Shown: in pieces, positions 48,429-57,821 of the stretch | Layout of the letters: the number at the start of each line of letters is the position of its first letter | Numbering within the stretch: position 1 is the first letter of the stretch | Assembly (NCBI RefSeq): GCF_018069865.1 | Contig: NZ_JAGQDG010000002.1 | Coordinates: 248,001-312,000, forward strand | Length of the DNA: 64,000 nt | Reading direction: 5' to 3' | Origin: Ideonella paludis | GTDB lineage: Bacteria > Pseudomonadota > Gammaproteobacteria > Burkholderiales > Burkholderiaceae_C | Notes under the pieces: generated by a model | The model's input: the letters and a program-made list of their open reading frames with translations, nothing else | Databases searched by the model: none | What the model was told of the DNA's origin: nothing | Made by a program: the position numbers and the translations under genes

Positions 48429-50131
48429 GCTCTCACCTCCACCGCCCCAGCAGCGCCCAACGCCTCACCCTGTCCGTCCTCACGCTGGCCACCAGCGCGC
48501 TGCTCGGTGCGTGCTCCTCGCTGCCCAGCAACCCTTTCGGGGCGCCCAAGATGTCGTCCGCCGTGGCCGACAACCCGCGGGTCGTTGCCAAGGCACCTGG
48601 CGCCAACATGCTGCTGGATGCGCAACTCCCGCCGCCCGAGCCGCCAGTGGCCAGCGTGCCGCTGAGTGCCCCCGTTCAGGCCGCGCCCGTCGCCCCTGCG
48701 ACCGAGGTGATCGAGGCCAAGCCCATTGATCCTCTGAACCCCGACAAACCCATCAACCTGCAGGACGCCGACGCTCATGCAGACCTGTGGGGCCGCGTGC
48801 GCGCAGGCTTTGCGATGCCAGATCTGGAGGGCGACTTGGTGCGCCGCCACGAGCAGTTCTATGCCGGCAAACCGGACTATGTGCGTCGCATGACGGACCG
48901 TGGCGGCCGTTATCTCTTTCATGTGATGGAAGAGATCAACAAGCGCAACATGCCGTCAGAGTTGGCCCTCCTGCCCTTCATCGAGAGCGCCTTCAACCCA
49001 CAAGCCATGTCCACCGCCAAAGCCTCAGGCATGTGGCAGTTCATCCCTTCCACCGGTAAAGACTATGCCCTGAAGCAGAACATCTTCCGGGATGACCGGC
49101 GAGACGTGTTGGCCTCTACCCGCGCCGCGCTGGACTACCTGGACCGGCTCAACAAGCTCTTTAATGGTGACTGGCAACTGGCTTTGGCCGCCTACAACTG
49201 GGGTCAAGGCAATGTGCTGCGCGCCATCTCCAAGAACCAAAAGGCCGGCCTGCCCACGGACTACGCCAGCCTGAGCATGCCCGATGAAACCCGCAACTAT
49301 GTGCCCAAGCTGCAGGCCGTGAAGAACATCGTGGCGCGCCCGGAAGCCTTTGGTCTGCGCCTGCCCGAACTGCAAAATCACCCCTACTTCTTGAGCGTGC
49401 CGATCGAGCGGGACATCGACGTGGACCTCGCCGCCAAACTGGCGGGGGTGTCCCTTGAGGAGTTCAAGCAACTCAATCCGCAGATGAACAAGCCAGTGAT
49501 CCTGGCCGCCGGGACCGAGCAGGTGCTGCTGCCCTACGACAACGCCAGCCGCTTCGTGAGCAACTTGCGCGCGCATCGCGGCCAATTGGCCACCTGGACG
49601 GCCTGGGTTGCCCCTCGCACCATGCGCACGGCAGACGCCGCCAAGCAGGTCGGCATGAGCGAGAGCGAGTTGCGCGAGATCAACCGCATTCCGCCCAAGA
49701 TGCTGGTGCGTTCAGGCTCCACCTTGCTGGTGCCGCGCAGCAGCCACAAGACGGCTGATGTCTCCGAGCACCTGGCCGACAACGCCACCATTGCCCTGGC
49801 TCCCGACCTGCCGCCCCTGCGCAAAGTCACCTTGCGCGCGGGCAAGAAGGGGGAGTCTGTGGCCTCGGTTGCGCGGCGCTACAAGACTACGCCGGCGCAA
49901 GTGGCGCAATGGAACAAGGTCTCGCCTGGCGGGCAGTTCAAGGCGGGCAGCACCATCGTCGTGTACGTGCCTCAAGCGCCGGCTCGCGGGCGCGCTGTGG
50001 CGGCCAAATCAACGGGCCGCGCTGTGGCCGCCAAGCCTGCAGGCCGCGCGACCGCCAAGGCAGCGCCGACGCGCCAGGCCGCCAAGCCCGTGCGCGTGGC
50101 CGCCCGCCCCAACACCACCACCAAACGCTGA
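48425..50131 (+). CDS. mltD: Membrane-bound lytic murein transglycosylase D
   Basis: A 568-residue outer-membrane lipoprotein. A lipobox LLGAC at about residue 29 follows a hydrophobic signal. The lytic transglycosylase domain holds the catalytic Glu in LALLPFIESAFNPQA and the ASGMWQFIPSTG and NWGQGNVLRAI motifs. Two or more LysM repeats follow in the C-terminal half, and the tail is a Lys/Ala-rich repeat (RAVAAK, RATAK). The overlap with gloB matches the E. coli gloB-mltD order. recR is convergent, directly abutting the stop. Confidence 0.93.
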   Translation: MSSHLHRPSSAQRLTLSVLTLATSALLGACSSLPSNPFGAPKMSSAVADNPRVVAKAPGANMLLDAQLPPPEPPVASVPLSAPVQAAPVAPATEVIEAKPIDPLNPDKPINLQDADAHADLWGRVRAGFAMPDLEGDLVRRHEQFYAGKPDYVRRMTDRGGRYLFHVMEEINKRNMPSELALLPFIESAFNPQAMSTAKASGMWQFIPSTGKDYALKQNIFRDDRRDVLASTRAALDYLDRLNKLFNGDWQLALAAYNWGQGNVLRAISKNQKAGLPTDYASLSMPDETRNYVPKLQAVKNIVARPEAFGLRLPELQNHPYFLSVPIERDIDVDLAAKLAGVSLEEFKQLNPQMNKPVILAAGTEQVLLPYDNASRFVSNLRAHRGQLATWTAWVAPRTMRTADAAKQVGMSESELREINRIPPKMLVRSGSTLLVPRSSHKTADVSEHLADNATIALAPDLPPLRKVTLRAGKKGESVASVARRYKTTPAQVAQWNKVSPGGQFKAGSTIVVYVPQAPARGRAVAAKSTGRAVAAKPAGRATAKAAPTRQAAKPVRVAARPNTTTKR

Positions 50132-50719
50132 TCAGCGCCGATCCACCATCGCATGCGCGATGGTGGAGAGGTCCACATACTCCAGCTCACTGCCCGCAGG
50201 CACGCCACGGGCCAAGCGCGTCACGCGCACGCCCAGCGACTTCAGGCCTTCACTCAGCACATGGGCCGTCGCCTCACCTTCTGCGGTAAAGCTGGTGGCC
50301 AAGATCACTTCTTGCACGCCGCCATCGGCCGCGCGCTCCAACAAGGCGCGGGCGCCAATGGCGGAGGCGCCCACACCGTCCAGCGGGCTGATGCGGCCCA
50401 TCAACACGTAATACAGGCCGTGATAGCTGCCGCTGCGCTCCAGCGCAGCTTGGTCGGCCGGCGTCTCCACCACGCACAGCACCGAGGCATCGCGGGCCGG
50501 GTCGGCGCAGACTTCACAGAGATCATGCTCGGTGAAGGTGTGGCAGCTTCGGCAGTGCTTCACCGCTTCGGTGGCGTGCGCCAAGGCCCGTGCCAGCTCT
50601 TGCGCACCGGCACGGTCGTGCTGCAGCAGATGAAAGGCCATGCGCTGGGCGGACTTCACGCCCACGCCGGGCAAGCGCCGCAAAGCCTGGATCAGGGCCT
50701 CTAGAGAGCCTGTGCTCAC
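50132..50719 (-). CDS. recR: Recombination protein RecR
   Basis: RecR works with RecF/RecO to load RecA at gaps. The 195-residue protein has the helix-hairpin-helix [19 protein letters not shown], the C4 zinc finger [16 protein letters not shown], and a Toprim domain with [12 protein letters not shown] and [16 protein letters not shown]. The start is a GTG at 50719, 7 bases after the ybaB stop. recR-ybaB-dnaX is the conserved order on this strand. Confidence 0.95.
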   Translation of the reverse strand: MSTGSLEALIQALRRLPGVGVKSAQRMAFHLLQHDRAGAQELARALAHATEAVKHCRSCHTFTEHDLCEVCADPARDASVLCVVETPADQAALERSGSYHGLYYVLMGRISPLDGVGASAIGARALLERAADGGVQEVILATSFTAEGEATAHVLSEGLKSLGVRVTRLARGVPAGSELEYVDLSTIAHAMVDRR

Positions 50720-50726
50720 CGTTCGC

Positions 50727-51053
50727 TCAGAACGGCATCTTCATGCCGGGGGGCAGCGGCAGGCCCGCCGTCAGCTTGCCCATGCGCTCTTGGCTCACGG
50801 CTTCAGCGCGGCGCACCGCGTCGTTGAAGGCCGCAGCCACCAAGTCTTCCAGCATGTCCTTGTCATCGGCCAGCAAAGACGGGTCAATGGTGACGCGCTT
50901 CACGTCGTTCTTGCAGGTCATCAAGACCTTGACCAAGCCCGCGCCAGATTGGCCCTCGACCTCCACGGTCGCCAGCTCTTCTTGTGCCTTGCGCAGGTTG
51001 TCTTGCATGGCTTGCGCCTGCTTCATCAAACCGGCCAATTGACCCTTCATCAT
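50727..51053 (-). CDS. ybaB: YbaB/EbfC nucleoid-associated protein
   Basis: A 108-residue YbaB/EbfC-type protein that binds DNA as a tweezer-like dimer. The opening [20 protein letters not shown] and the end [12 protein letters not shown] are family hallmarks. Two ATGs (51053 and 51050) compete for the start. It sits between dnaX and recR, 71 bases after the dnaX stop. Confidence 0.94.
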   Translation of the reverse strand: MMKGQLAGLMKQAQAMQDNLRKAQEELATVEVEGQSGAGLVKVLMTCKNDVKRVTIDPSLLADDKDMLEDLVAAAFNDAVRRAEAVSQERMGKLTAGLPLPPGMKMPF

Positions 51054-51124
51054 GATGTGTGCCTTTCAGTGCAATGAATTGGAGATGCGGCCCGCCGCCT
51101 CAAGACGGGCGGGCGCGCGGGTGT

Positions 51125-53164
51125 TCAGTGAAGTGGCCTGATCGAGCCACTGACAATGCGGGCCGTGCTGAACTGTGCCAACACGCCCGAGACCAAAGGG
51201 TCGGTGCGGATGGCGACATCGGCCGCTTGTTGCCGCAAGGCTTGGCGCTCGGCCTCGCGGCGTGCGGGCGAGTCTTCGGCCACGCCGGCCACCAGCTCCA
51301 GCCGGGCCAGCGGCGCGCCGCCTTCCGCTTTGAGCGTGCTGCGCAGCGCCGCTTGGAGCTTGTCTTGCAAGGGCGCCGTGCGCAGGGATTCACGCTCCAC
51401 CTTGAGGCGCCAAATTTCTTCAGTGCCCGCAGGCTCTACGGCCACCAACTCGGCTTGCTGGGCCAGCTCACGCGCCAGTGCCGCGATCAAGCCTGCGGCC
51501 GTCATCTGGGCCACCACCGCCGCCCAGCGCTCACCCAAAGCGGTGTGCTTGACCACCGGGATCACCATGGCCGGGGCAGCAGCCTCGGGCGCAGGCGCCG
51601 CAGCGGGCTCGGGCTCATCCCACATGGGGGGCTCATCCCTGTCCATCGACGCAGCGGGCCGGGCGGAGCTTGCTGCTTCAGCCTCCGAGGGCGCCTCGTC
51701 CATCCAGGGCGGCACATCGTCCATCCAGGGAGGCGGCGCTTCATCGGCGCCACTCGGGCGGGGCTCGGGTGCGGCGACAGGTGCGGCCCCCCTCGGCGCC
51801 ATCGGTGCAGCTTGCACAGGCACGGCAGCCGCGACCGCCGCCGCCGCAGGCCTTGGACCGGCCACCGGAGCTGGGCTTGGCGCGGGAGGCGCCGGAGCCG
51901 CCACGGGGGCGGTGACAGGACTCGCCATGGCGGGGCGCGCGGGTACCGCAGCCGCCACCGCAGCGGACGACGCCGCCGATGCCACCCCTGCGCCAGGTGA
52001 AGCCGCTGAGCCATGACCCGCGCCGCCACCCACCCCCGCCGGGCCAGGGCCAGACGCGCCACCCTCCTGCGGCGGAAACGCCATGAAGCGCAGCAGCACC
52101 ATCACCAAGCCTGCGTACTCATCCGGCGCCAAGCTCAGCTCGGCCCGGCCCTGCAGGCAAATGCTGTAGAGCAACTGGGTTTCGTCCGGCGCCAACACGC
52201 TGCCCAAGCGGCGTGCGGCCTCGGTGTCGGGGTCGGTGGCGTCCAAAGCACCGGGCACCATTTGCTCTACCGCCATTTGCTGCAGCAAGCGCGCCATTTC
52301 TTCCAGCGTGCCACTGGCCGACAAGCCTTGGCCCCGTAGCGCATCGCACTGCTCCAGCACACCACGGCCGTTGCGCTCCGCCAGCGCTTGGATCAAGCGC
52401 TCGGCGTGGCGCCTATCTACGCTGCCCAGCATGGCGCGCACACCAGCTTCTTCCAGCTTGCCGCCGCCATAGGCAATGGCTTGATCGCTCAGCGACAGCG
52501 CATCGCGCATCGAGCCCCGCGCCGCGCGGCCCAGCAAGCGCAGAGCACCGGCATCGGCCGGCACGCCTTCGGCCGTCAGCACTCGGCCCAGATACTCCAC
52601 CACCGTTTGCGGCGCCATGGGCCGCAAATTGAACTGCAGGCAACGGCTCAGCACCGTGGGCAGCATCTTTTCAGGGTCGGTGGTGGCCAGCACGAACTTC
52701 AGGTACTCGGGCGGCTCTTCCAGCGTCTTGAGCAAGGCATTGAAGGCGTCCTTGGTGAGCTGGTGCGCCTCGTCGATCATGAAGACCTTGAAGCGGCCCA
52801 CCGAGGGCTTATAGGCCGCACGCTCGATCAACTCGCGAATCTCGTCGATGCTGCGGTTGGAGGCCGCATCCATCTCGGTGTAGTCGATGTAGCGGTCGGC
52901 GTCGATCTCGCGGCAGGCCGTGCACACGCCGCAGGGCGTGGCGGTGATGCCGCCCTGCCCGTCCGGCCCGGTGCAGTTCAGGCTCTTGGCCAGAATGCGT
53001 GACACCGTGGTCTTGCCAATGCCTCGCGTCCCAGTAAAGAGGTAGGCATGGTGCAGGCGCTGCTGCTCCAAGGCGTGGGTCAGCGCCCTGACGACGTGGT
53101 CTTGCCCCACCATGTCGGCAAAGCTGTGAGGCCGGTATTTGCGCGCCAGAACGACGTAACTCAT
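51125..53164 (-). CDS. dnaX: DNA polymerase III subunits tau/gamma
   Basis: The clamp-loader ATPase, 679 residues. Walker A is GTRGIGKT, the zinc-binding cysteines are in the CNGPDG...PCGVCTACRE region, and FMIDEAHQLTKDAFNALLK carries Walker B. A Pro/Ala-rich linker (about 380-545) and the tau C-terminal domain follow. The frame is open a further 1.2 kb upstream, but the ATG at 53164 (MSYVVLARKYRP) is the conserved start. I did not find an E. coli-type A-rich frameshift slippery site in the linker, so a gamma form may not be made that way. Confidence 0.96.
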   Translation of the reverse strand: MSYVVLARKYRPHSFADMVGQDHVVRALTHALEQQRLHHAYLFTGTRGIGKTTVSRILAKSLNCTGPDGQGGITATPCGVCTACREIDADRYIDYTEMDAASNRSIDEIRELIERAAYKPSVGRFKVFMIDEAHQLTKDAFNALLKTLEEPPEYLKFVLATTDPEKMLPTVLSRCLQFNLRPMAPQTVVEYLGRVLTAEGVPADAGALRLLGRAARGSMRDALSLSDQAIAYGGGKLEEAGVRAMLGSVDRRHAERLIQALAERNGRGVLEQCDALRGQGLSASGTLEEMARLLQQMAVEQMVPGALDATDPDTEAARRLGSVLAPDETQLLYSICLQGRAELSLAPDEYAGLVMVLLRFMAFPPQEGGASGPGPAGVGGGAGHGSAASPGAGVASAASSAAVAAAVPARPAMASPVTAPVAAPAPPAPSPAPVAGPRPAAAAVAAAVPVQAAPMAPRGAAPVAAPEPRPSGADEAPPPWMDDVPPWMDEAPSEAEAASSARPAASMDRDEPPMWDEPEPAAAPAPEAAAPAMVIPVVKHTALGERWAAVVAQMTAAGLIAALARELAQQAELVAVEPAGTEEIWRLKVERESLRTAPLQDKLQAALRSTLKAEGGAPLARLELVAGVAEDSPARREAERQALRQQAADVAIRTDPLVSGVLAQFSTARIVSGSIRPLH

Positions 53165-53230
53165 GGCGCCGCATTCTACGGGCCGCAAATCACCAAACCT
53201 GCCGCTGCGGGTGACGGATAATCCCGCGCC

Positions 53231-54358
53231 ATGAATGCATCCGTCCCCCCCAGTACCGGCGCCACGCTCAGCTACGAGCAAGCCGGTGTCAATTACGACC
53301 TGATCGACCCACTCAAGGTGGCCGCCCAGCGCGCCGCCGCCGCCACCGCCGTCAATGTGGCCGCCCACGGCTTCACCGAAGTGCAGGCCTCGCGCGGCGA
53401 GTCGGCCTATGTGGTCGACGTCGGCCCCTTCTATTTGGCCAGCATCGTCGAATGCCTGGGCACCAAAACCCTGGTGGCCGACGAGATGAAAGCCTTGACC
53501 GGCAAAAGCTTCTACGCCGGCATTGCCCAAGACACCATCGCCATGGCGGTGAACGACCTGATCACCGTGGGCGCCACGCCCTTGGTGGTGCAAGCCTATT
53601 GGGCCGCCGGCGGCAGCGACTGGTTTGGCGACGCCCAACGCGCCCAAGCCTTGGTCGAGGGCTGGAAGAAAGCCTGCGACGTCTGCGGCGTGGCCTGGGG
53701 CGGCGGCGAGACCCCGGCCTTGGCGGGCATTGTGGAGAGTGGCCGCATTGACTTGGCCGCCTCCTGCACCGGCATCATCAGCCCCAAGAGCCGCCTCTCG
53801 GTGGGTGACGAGCTGGCCCCGGGCGATGCCATCGTGCTCTTGGCCTCCAGCGGCATCCATGCCAATGGCCTGAGCCTGGCCCGCAAGCTGACCGAGCGCC
53901 TGCCCCAAGGCTATCTGACCGAGGTCGAGCCTGGCCTGAGCTATGGCGAAGCGCTGTTGGCCCCCACCGTGCTCTACAGCCCGGTGACAGAAGCCCTGGC
54001 CAAGGCCGGTGTGACGGTGCACTACAGCGCCAACATCACCGGCCACGGCTGGCGCAAGCTGCTGCGCCACCCCAGCAAGATGACCTACCGCATCCACACC
54101 GTGCCGCCCGTCACGCCGGTGCTGAAGTTCATCCAGCAACACGCCCAACAAGACGACCGCGAGGCCTATTCCACCCTGAACATGGGCGCAGGCTTTGCGC
54201 TGTTTGTGAAGGCCGAAGACGCCGAGCGCACCGCCCAGATTGCCCGCGACGCCGGTGTGCCCGCCTGGGTGGCCGGCCGCGTGGAAGCAGGCCCCAAGCA
54301 AGTCGTCATTGAGCCGATCAACGTCACCTTCGGCGAAGACGACCTCGCCCTGCGCTGA
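53231..54358 (+). CDS. PurM-family (AIR synthase-like) protein, atypical
   Basis: A 375-residue PurM/AIRS-fold protein. Recognisable equivalents of canonical motifs are ECLGTKTLVADEM, DTIAMAVNDLITVGATPL, WGGGETPALAG, SSGIHANGLSLARKL and the late NITGHGWRKLLRHP. Several differ from canonical PurM of Burkholderiales (GGETAEMPGMY and HITGGGL are altered), and the N-terminal region through about residue 70 is unlike it. It may be the purine enzyme of a divergent lineage, or a paralogue with another ATP-dependent role. It is divergent from dnaX and lies directly upstream of the SRP RNA. Confidence 0.75.
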   Translation: MNASVPPSTGATLSYEQAGVNYDLIDPLKVAAQRAAAATAVNVAAHGFTEVQASRGESAYVVDVGPFYLASIVECLGTKTLVADEMKALTGKSFYAGIAQDTIAMAVNDLITVGATPLVVQAYWAAGGSDWFGDAQRAQALVEGWKKACDVCGVAWGGGETPALAGIVESGRIDLAASCTGIISPKSRLSVGDELAPGDAIVLLASSGIHANGLSLARKLTERLPQGYLTEVEPGLSYGEALLAPTVLYSPVTEALAKAGVTVHYSANITGHGWRKLLRHPSKMTYRIHTVPPVTPVLKFIQQHAQQDDREAYSTLNMGAGFALFVKAEDAERTAQIARDAGVPAWVAGRVEAGPKQVVIEPINVTFGEDDLALR

Positions 54359-54398
54359 TTTTTTGTAGGTGCGACCTGGGGCACCCCGGGCCGTCACC

Positions 54399-54404
54399 TA
54401 CAAT
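54399..54404 (+). promoter_or_regulatory. -10 element of the SRP RNA gene
   Basis: TACAAT is positioned so that transcription would begin at about 54411-54412, exactly where the closing stem of the SRP RNA starts. The -35 is weak. Confidence 0.55.
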
Positions 54405-54411
54405 CCGCCCT

Positions 54412-54505
54412 GACGGGCCTCCTCGCATGGAAGCGCGGCCAACCGGGTCAGGTGGGGAACCAAGCAGCCCTAACCGTTGCAACCAGTGCCGAGATCAGGC
54501 TCGTC
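54412..54505 (+). ncRNA. ffs: Signal recognition particle RNA (4.5S, small bacterial type)
   Basis: A 94-base RNA closed by a perfect 9-base stem (GACGGGCCT with AGGCTCGTC). The apical part contains the conserved SRP domain IV: the symmetric loop GGTCAGGT, a GGAA tetraloop closed by TGG/CCA, and the asymmetric loop AAGCAGCC. It binds Ffh and directs membrane-protein targeting. A -10 element upstream and a strong terminator downstream frame it precisely. Confidence 0.92.
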
Positions 54506-54514
54506 ACCCTCGTC

Positions 54515-54543
54515 AAAAGCCAGTCCACTGTGACTGGCTTTTT
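54515..54543 (+). terminator. Rho-independent terminator of the SRP RNA
   Basis: The stem AAAGCCAGTC / GACTGGCTTT with a 6-base loop runs into a T tract, 10 bases after the SRP RNA closing stem. Confidence 0.9.
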
Positions 54544-54581
54544 CGTTGGTACAGACCCAAGACGCCTTGGGCCGCCGGCGC

Positions 54582-55364
54582 TCACCAATTCGGCTTCCGC
54601 TTCTCAATAAACGCCTGCACCCCCTCCAGCGCGGTAGGCTCCATCATGTTGCAGGCCATAGTTTGGCCAGCGTCCACATAGGCCGCATCCATGCCGCTTT
54701 CCAGTTGGCGGTAGAACAAGGCTTTGCCCAGGGCCACGGCCTCGCGCGGTTTGGCGACGATGCTGTCCACCAGTTTGGCGACTTCGGCGTCCAGCTCTTC
54801 AGCGGGCACCACACGGTTGACCAAGCCGCGGCGCTGGGCTTCGGCGGCTGAGATGAAGTCGCCGGTGACCAGCATCTCGAAGGCTTGTTTGCGGCCCATA
54901 TTGCGCGAGAGCGCCACGGCCGGGGTGGAGCAGAACAGGCCCAGGTTGACGCCGCTGACGGCAAAGCGGCAGTGCTCGGCCGCCACGGCCAGGTCGCACT
55001 GAGCCACCAGTTGGCAGCCCGCTGCGGTGGCAATGCCTTGCACTTTGGCCACCACCGGCACGGGCAGGCGCTGGATGCTCATCATCACCTTGGCGCATTG
55101 GCCAAACAGGCTGCGGTAGTAATCTGCGCTGGGCTCGGCGCGCATTTCGCGCAAGTCGTGGCCGGCACAAAAGGCTTTGCCTGCGGCGGCCAGCACCACC
55201 ACGCGCACCTGGGTGTCGGCCTTCAGCGCATCTAGGTGCGCCTGGAGCTCGGCCAGCATGGCCTCACTCAGCGAGTTGAAGGCCTCGGGTCGCTGCAGGG
55301 TCAGGGTCACCACGCCCCGGTCGTCGTCGCTGCGCTGAACCAATACGGTGTCGGTGCTTGTCAT
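54582..55364 (-). CDS. Enoyl-CoA hydratase/isomerase family protein (ECHDC3-like)
   Basis: A 260-residue crotonase-fold protein. The CoA-binding/oxyanion motif KAFCAGHDLREMR, the VQGIATAAGCQLVAQCDLAVAA block, and the GLVNRVVPAEEL end are intact. The CAGHDL signature matches the ECHDC3 group, whose physiological substrate is uncertain. The ATG at 55364 has GGAG upstream; a frame to 55394 adds ten residues. It is divergent from yjgN across a 142-base gap that must hold both promoters; no clear elements were found. Confidence 0.9.
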   Translation of the reverse strand: MTSTDTVLVQRSDDDRGVVTLTLQRPEAFNSLSEAMLAELQAHLDALKADTQVRVVVLAAAGKAFCAGHDLREMRAEPSADYYRSLFGQCAKVMMSIQRLPVPVVAKVQGIATAAGCQLVAQCDLAVAAEHCRFAVSGVNLGLFCSTPAVALSRNMGRKQAFEMLVTGDFISAAEAQRRGLVNRVVPAEELDAEVAKLVDSIVAKPREAVALGKALFYRQLESGMDAAYVDAGQTMACNMMEPTALEGVQAFIEKRKPNW

Positions 55365-55506
55365 CGGTGCTCCACTGTGGGTCTTAGGGATCACTGGATT
55401 TCACCACGCAGGCGCAGCCGTCACGCCTCCTAGAATCCCTGGGGCGCGGTACAGCGCTTGATTCAAACCATATGAGCGCGGGGAGCGCGAAGACCGAGGA
55501 GCAGTG

Positions 55507-56748
55507 ATGCAGCAGAGAGAACCCCAGTTTGGCTGGGACAACACGGCCTTCGCGCCCACGCAACTGGCCCAAGACCGTGAGCCGCGCGCCCTGGATGTGC
55601 GCTTCACAGGCTCCGGCAGCGAATACTTCCGGATCTGGATCGTCAACCTGTTGCTGATCGTGGTGACGGCGTCGCTTTACTGGCCCTTTGCCCGGGCGCG
55701 CCGCTTGGCCTACTTTCAGGCCAACACCGTCATTGACGGGCAGCCTTTGGGCTTTCATGGCGACCCGTGGAAGATGTTTCGGGGCTATTTGATGATGCTG
55801 GCCTTGGCCATTGTTTACTCGGTGGCCTCTAATGTGTCGCCCATGGCAGCACTGGTGTCGGTGGCGGTGCTGGCCTTGGTGTGGCCTGCGCTGTGGCGCG
55901 CCTCCATGCAGTTCCGCCTGGCCAACACCAGTTGGCGGGGTGTGCGCTTTGCCTTTAAAGGCACATTGGGCGGGGCGTATGGCGCCATGCTGCCGGCCTT
56001 TTTGCCCTCTGTCGTGCTGGTGGGCTTGGGCTCGTTCATCGGTGCGCCCGGCGAGGAAAGCACCTTGACCGAGGCGCAGAGCGAGCGGCTGTCCTTTTGG
56101 TTGGGCCTGAGCATGTTGGCGTTCATGCTGGCCTTGCCGTGGGCCCTGGCCCGCATCAAGCGCTACCAGCATCAGCACTACCACTATGCCGGCCAAACCA
56201 CGCAACTGTCGGCAAGCACGGGGCAGTTCTATGTGCTCGCCTTCAAGGTGCTGGGCGTTTCGCTGCTCCTGGGCTTGGTCGCCTTCAGCCTGATCGCGGT
56301 GGTGCTTCTGGTGGGTGGGGGCATGGCTGCCCTCACGGGCCTCTTTGGTGGCGAAGGCGGGGGCAAGGTGTCGGCCGCTTTGGCGGCGATGACGGGCTTG
56401 CTGGTGATCGGCATTTATGTGACGAGCTTTTTTGTGATCGGCCCTTACGCGGTATCGCGCCTGCAAAACTTGGTGTGGGGCCATACCCAGAGCGCCGACA
56501 TTCGCTTTGGCAGCGACCTGCGCCTGCTGCCGCTGGCCGGGCGCACGGCCTTGAACCTGTTCCTGACGGCCCTCACGCTGGGCCTCTACCGCCCCTTTGC
56601 AGTGGTGGCGATGACGCGCCTGAAGCTCGAAGCCGTCAGCATCACCGTCACCGGCTCGGTGGACGACTGGGTGGCCGAGGCCAGCGCCATGAACGACGCC
56701 TCGGGCGACGCGGCCGGGGACTTCTTCGGCATGGATATGGGCCTTTGA
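55507..56748 (+). CDS. yjgN: YjgN/DUF898 family inner-membrane protein
   Basis: A 413-residue membrane protein of the YjgN (DUF898) family. It has a soluble N-terminus, then about seven membrane segments. Repeated family motifs are FTGSGSEYFRIWIVNLLL and the later RTALNLFLTALTLGLYRPF. The ATG at 55507 follows AGGAG; a GTG immediately upstream is less likely. The function of the family is not established. It ends in a TGATG overlap with the M48 protease gene, indicating translational coupling. Confidence 0.88.
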   Translation: MQQREPQFGWDNTAFAPTQLAQDREPRALDVRFTGSGSEYFRIWIVNLLLIVVTASLYWPFARARRLAYFQANTVIDGQPLGFHGDPWKMFRGYLMMLALAIVYSVASNVSPMAALVSVAVLALVWPALWRASMQFRLANTSWRGVRFAFKGTLGGAYGAMLPAFLPSVVLVGLGSFIGAPGEESTLTEAQSERLSFWLGLSMLAFMLALPWALARIKRYQHQHYHYAGQTTQLSASTGQFYVLAFKVLGVSLLLGLVAFSLIAVVLLVGGGMAALTGLFGGEGGGKVSAALAAMTGLLVIGIYVTSFFVIGPYAVSRLQNLVWGHTQSADIRFGSDLRLLPLAGRTALNLFLTALTLGLYRPFAVVAMTRLKLEAVSITVTGSVDDWVAEASAMNDASGDAAGDFFGMDMGL

Positions 56749-57782
56749 TGCCAAGACTCCACACCACCTACTACGACGGCCGGAGCCCCAAAGCTTGGCC
56801 GGTCACCGCCGAGCTGCAAGGCCAAACCTTGGTGATCGAAGGCGAAGGCCAAGAGCACCGTGTCCCACTCGCCCAGGTGCGCTGGCCCGAGCGCCAACGC
56901 TATGGCGCTCGGCTGTGCTACTTGCCGGGTGGTGGCTTGCTGTGCCATGAGAACGGCCCGGAGTGGGACGCCTGGGCGCAAGCCAGTGGCCGCCGCGAGC
57001 CGTGGGTGGTGAAGTGGATGCAAAGCTGGCGGGCGGCCGTGCTGGCAGGCTTGGCCTGCCTGGCCTTTGTGGGGGCGACCTGGGTCTGGGGCATCCCTTG
57101 GGCCTCTCAAGCGGTGGTCGCGGTGGTGCCGGAGAGTGTCGAGCGCCATCTCGGGGCCAGCGCCTTGTCGTCCATTGAGCGCACCATGCTCAAGCCCAGC
57201 AGCCTGCCTGCGGCCGAGCAAGAAGCCATTCGACAGCGCTTTTCCAAGGCCGTGGCGGCGGCTTACCCCGAGGGCAAAGCCCCGGCCTACGAGCTGCACT
57301 TCCGCTCTGCCGACAAAGCCGGCCTTGGGCCCAATGCCTTTGCCCTGCCCGGCGGGCACATGGTGCTGACGGATGAACTGGCCGAGTTGCTCAAAGACCA
57401 GCCCGACGCCATCACCGGCGTGCTGGCCCATGAGCTCGGCCATGTGCGCCACCGCCACGGCCTGCGCATGGTGGTGCAAACCAGCTTGTTGGCCTCGCTG
57501 ATCAGCGTGGTGGTGGGCGATGTCTCCAGCCTCTTGGCCACCGTGCCTGCGGTGCTGACCGAGCAGGCTTATTCGCGCGAAGCCGAACGCGAATCGGACC
57601 AAGAGTCGGTGGACATCCTGCGCAAGGCCGGTATCTCTCCTTCAGTCATGGTGGTGTTTTTCGAGCGCATCGAGGCCTGGCGCAAGAAGCAAGCCGGCGG
57701 CGAGGGGCTTGAATTGCCCATCGCCTTGTCCAGCCACCCCAGCGACGAAGAGCGCGTGAATTTCTTCAAAAACGCCAAGTAG
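56748..57782 (+). CDS. M48-family metalloprotease with N-terminal membrane anchor
   Basis: A 344-residue protein. The first about 85 residues form a small beta-rich domain. One membrane segment lies at about 90-112 (RAAVLAGLACLAFVGATW). A periplasmic or cytoplasmic peptidase M48 domain follows, with the zinc motif GVLAHELGHVRHRHG (His-Glu-His) and the downstream Glu-bearing YSREAERESDQESV. M48 proteins of this type handle outer-membrane or inner-membrane protein quality. It is translated with yjgN, so the two proteins probably act together; the partnership is inferred from the overlap. Confidence 0.88.
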   Translation: MPRLHTTYYDGRSPKAWPVTAELQGQTLVIEGEGQEHRVPLAQVRWPERQRYGARLCYLPGGGLLCHENGPEWDAWAQASGRREPWVVKWMQSWRAAVLAGLACLAFVGATWVWGIPWASQAVVAVVPESVERHLGASALSSIERTMLKPSSLPAAEQEAIRQRFSKAVAAAYPEGKAPAYELHFRSADKAGLGPNAFALPGGHMVLTDELAELLKDQPDAITGVLAHELGHVRHRHGLRMVVQTSLLASLISVVVGDVSSLLATVPAVLTEQAYSREAERESDQESVDILRKAGISPSVMVVFFERIEAWRKKQAGGEGLELPIALSSHPSDEERVNFFKNAK

Positions 57783-57821
57783 AGGGAGCCGCTCTTGAGG
57801 CTGTAGCGATACAATCGCCAG

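Noticed and set aside
53165-54397. A 410-residue upstream extension of dnaX on the minus strand
   Set aside because: It is antisense to the PurM-like gene and the conserved DnaX start (MSYVVLARKYRP) is at 53164.
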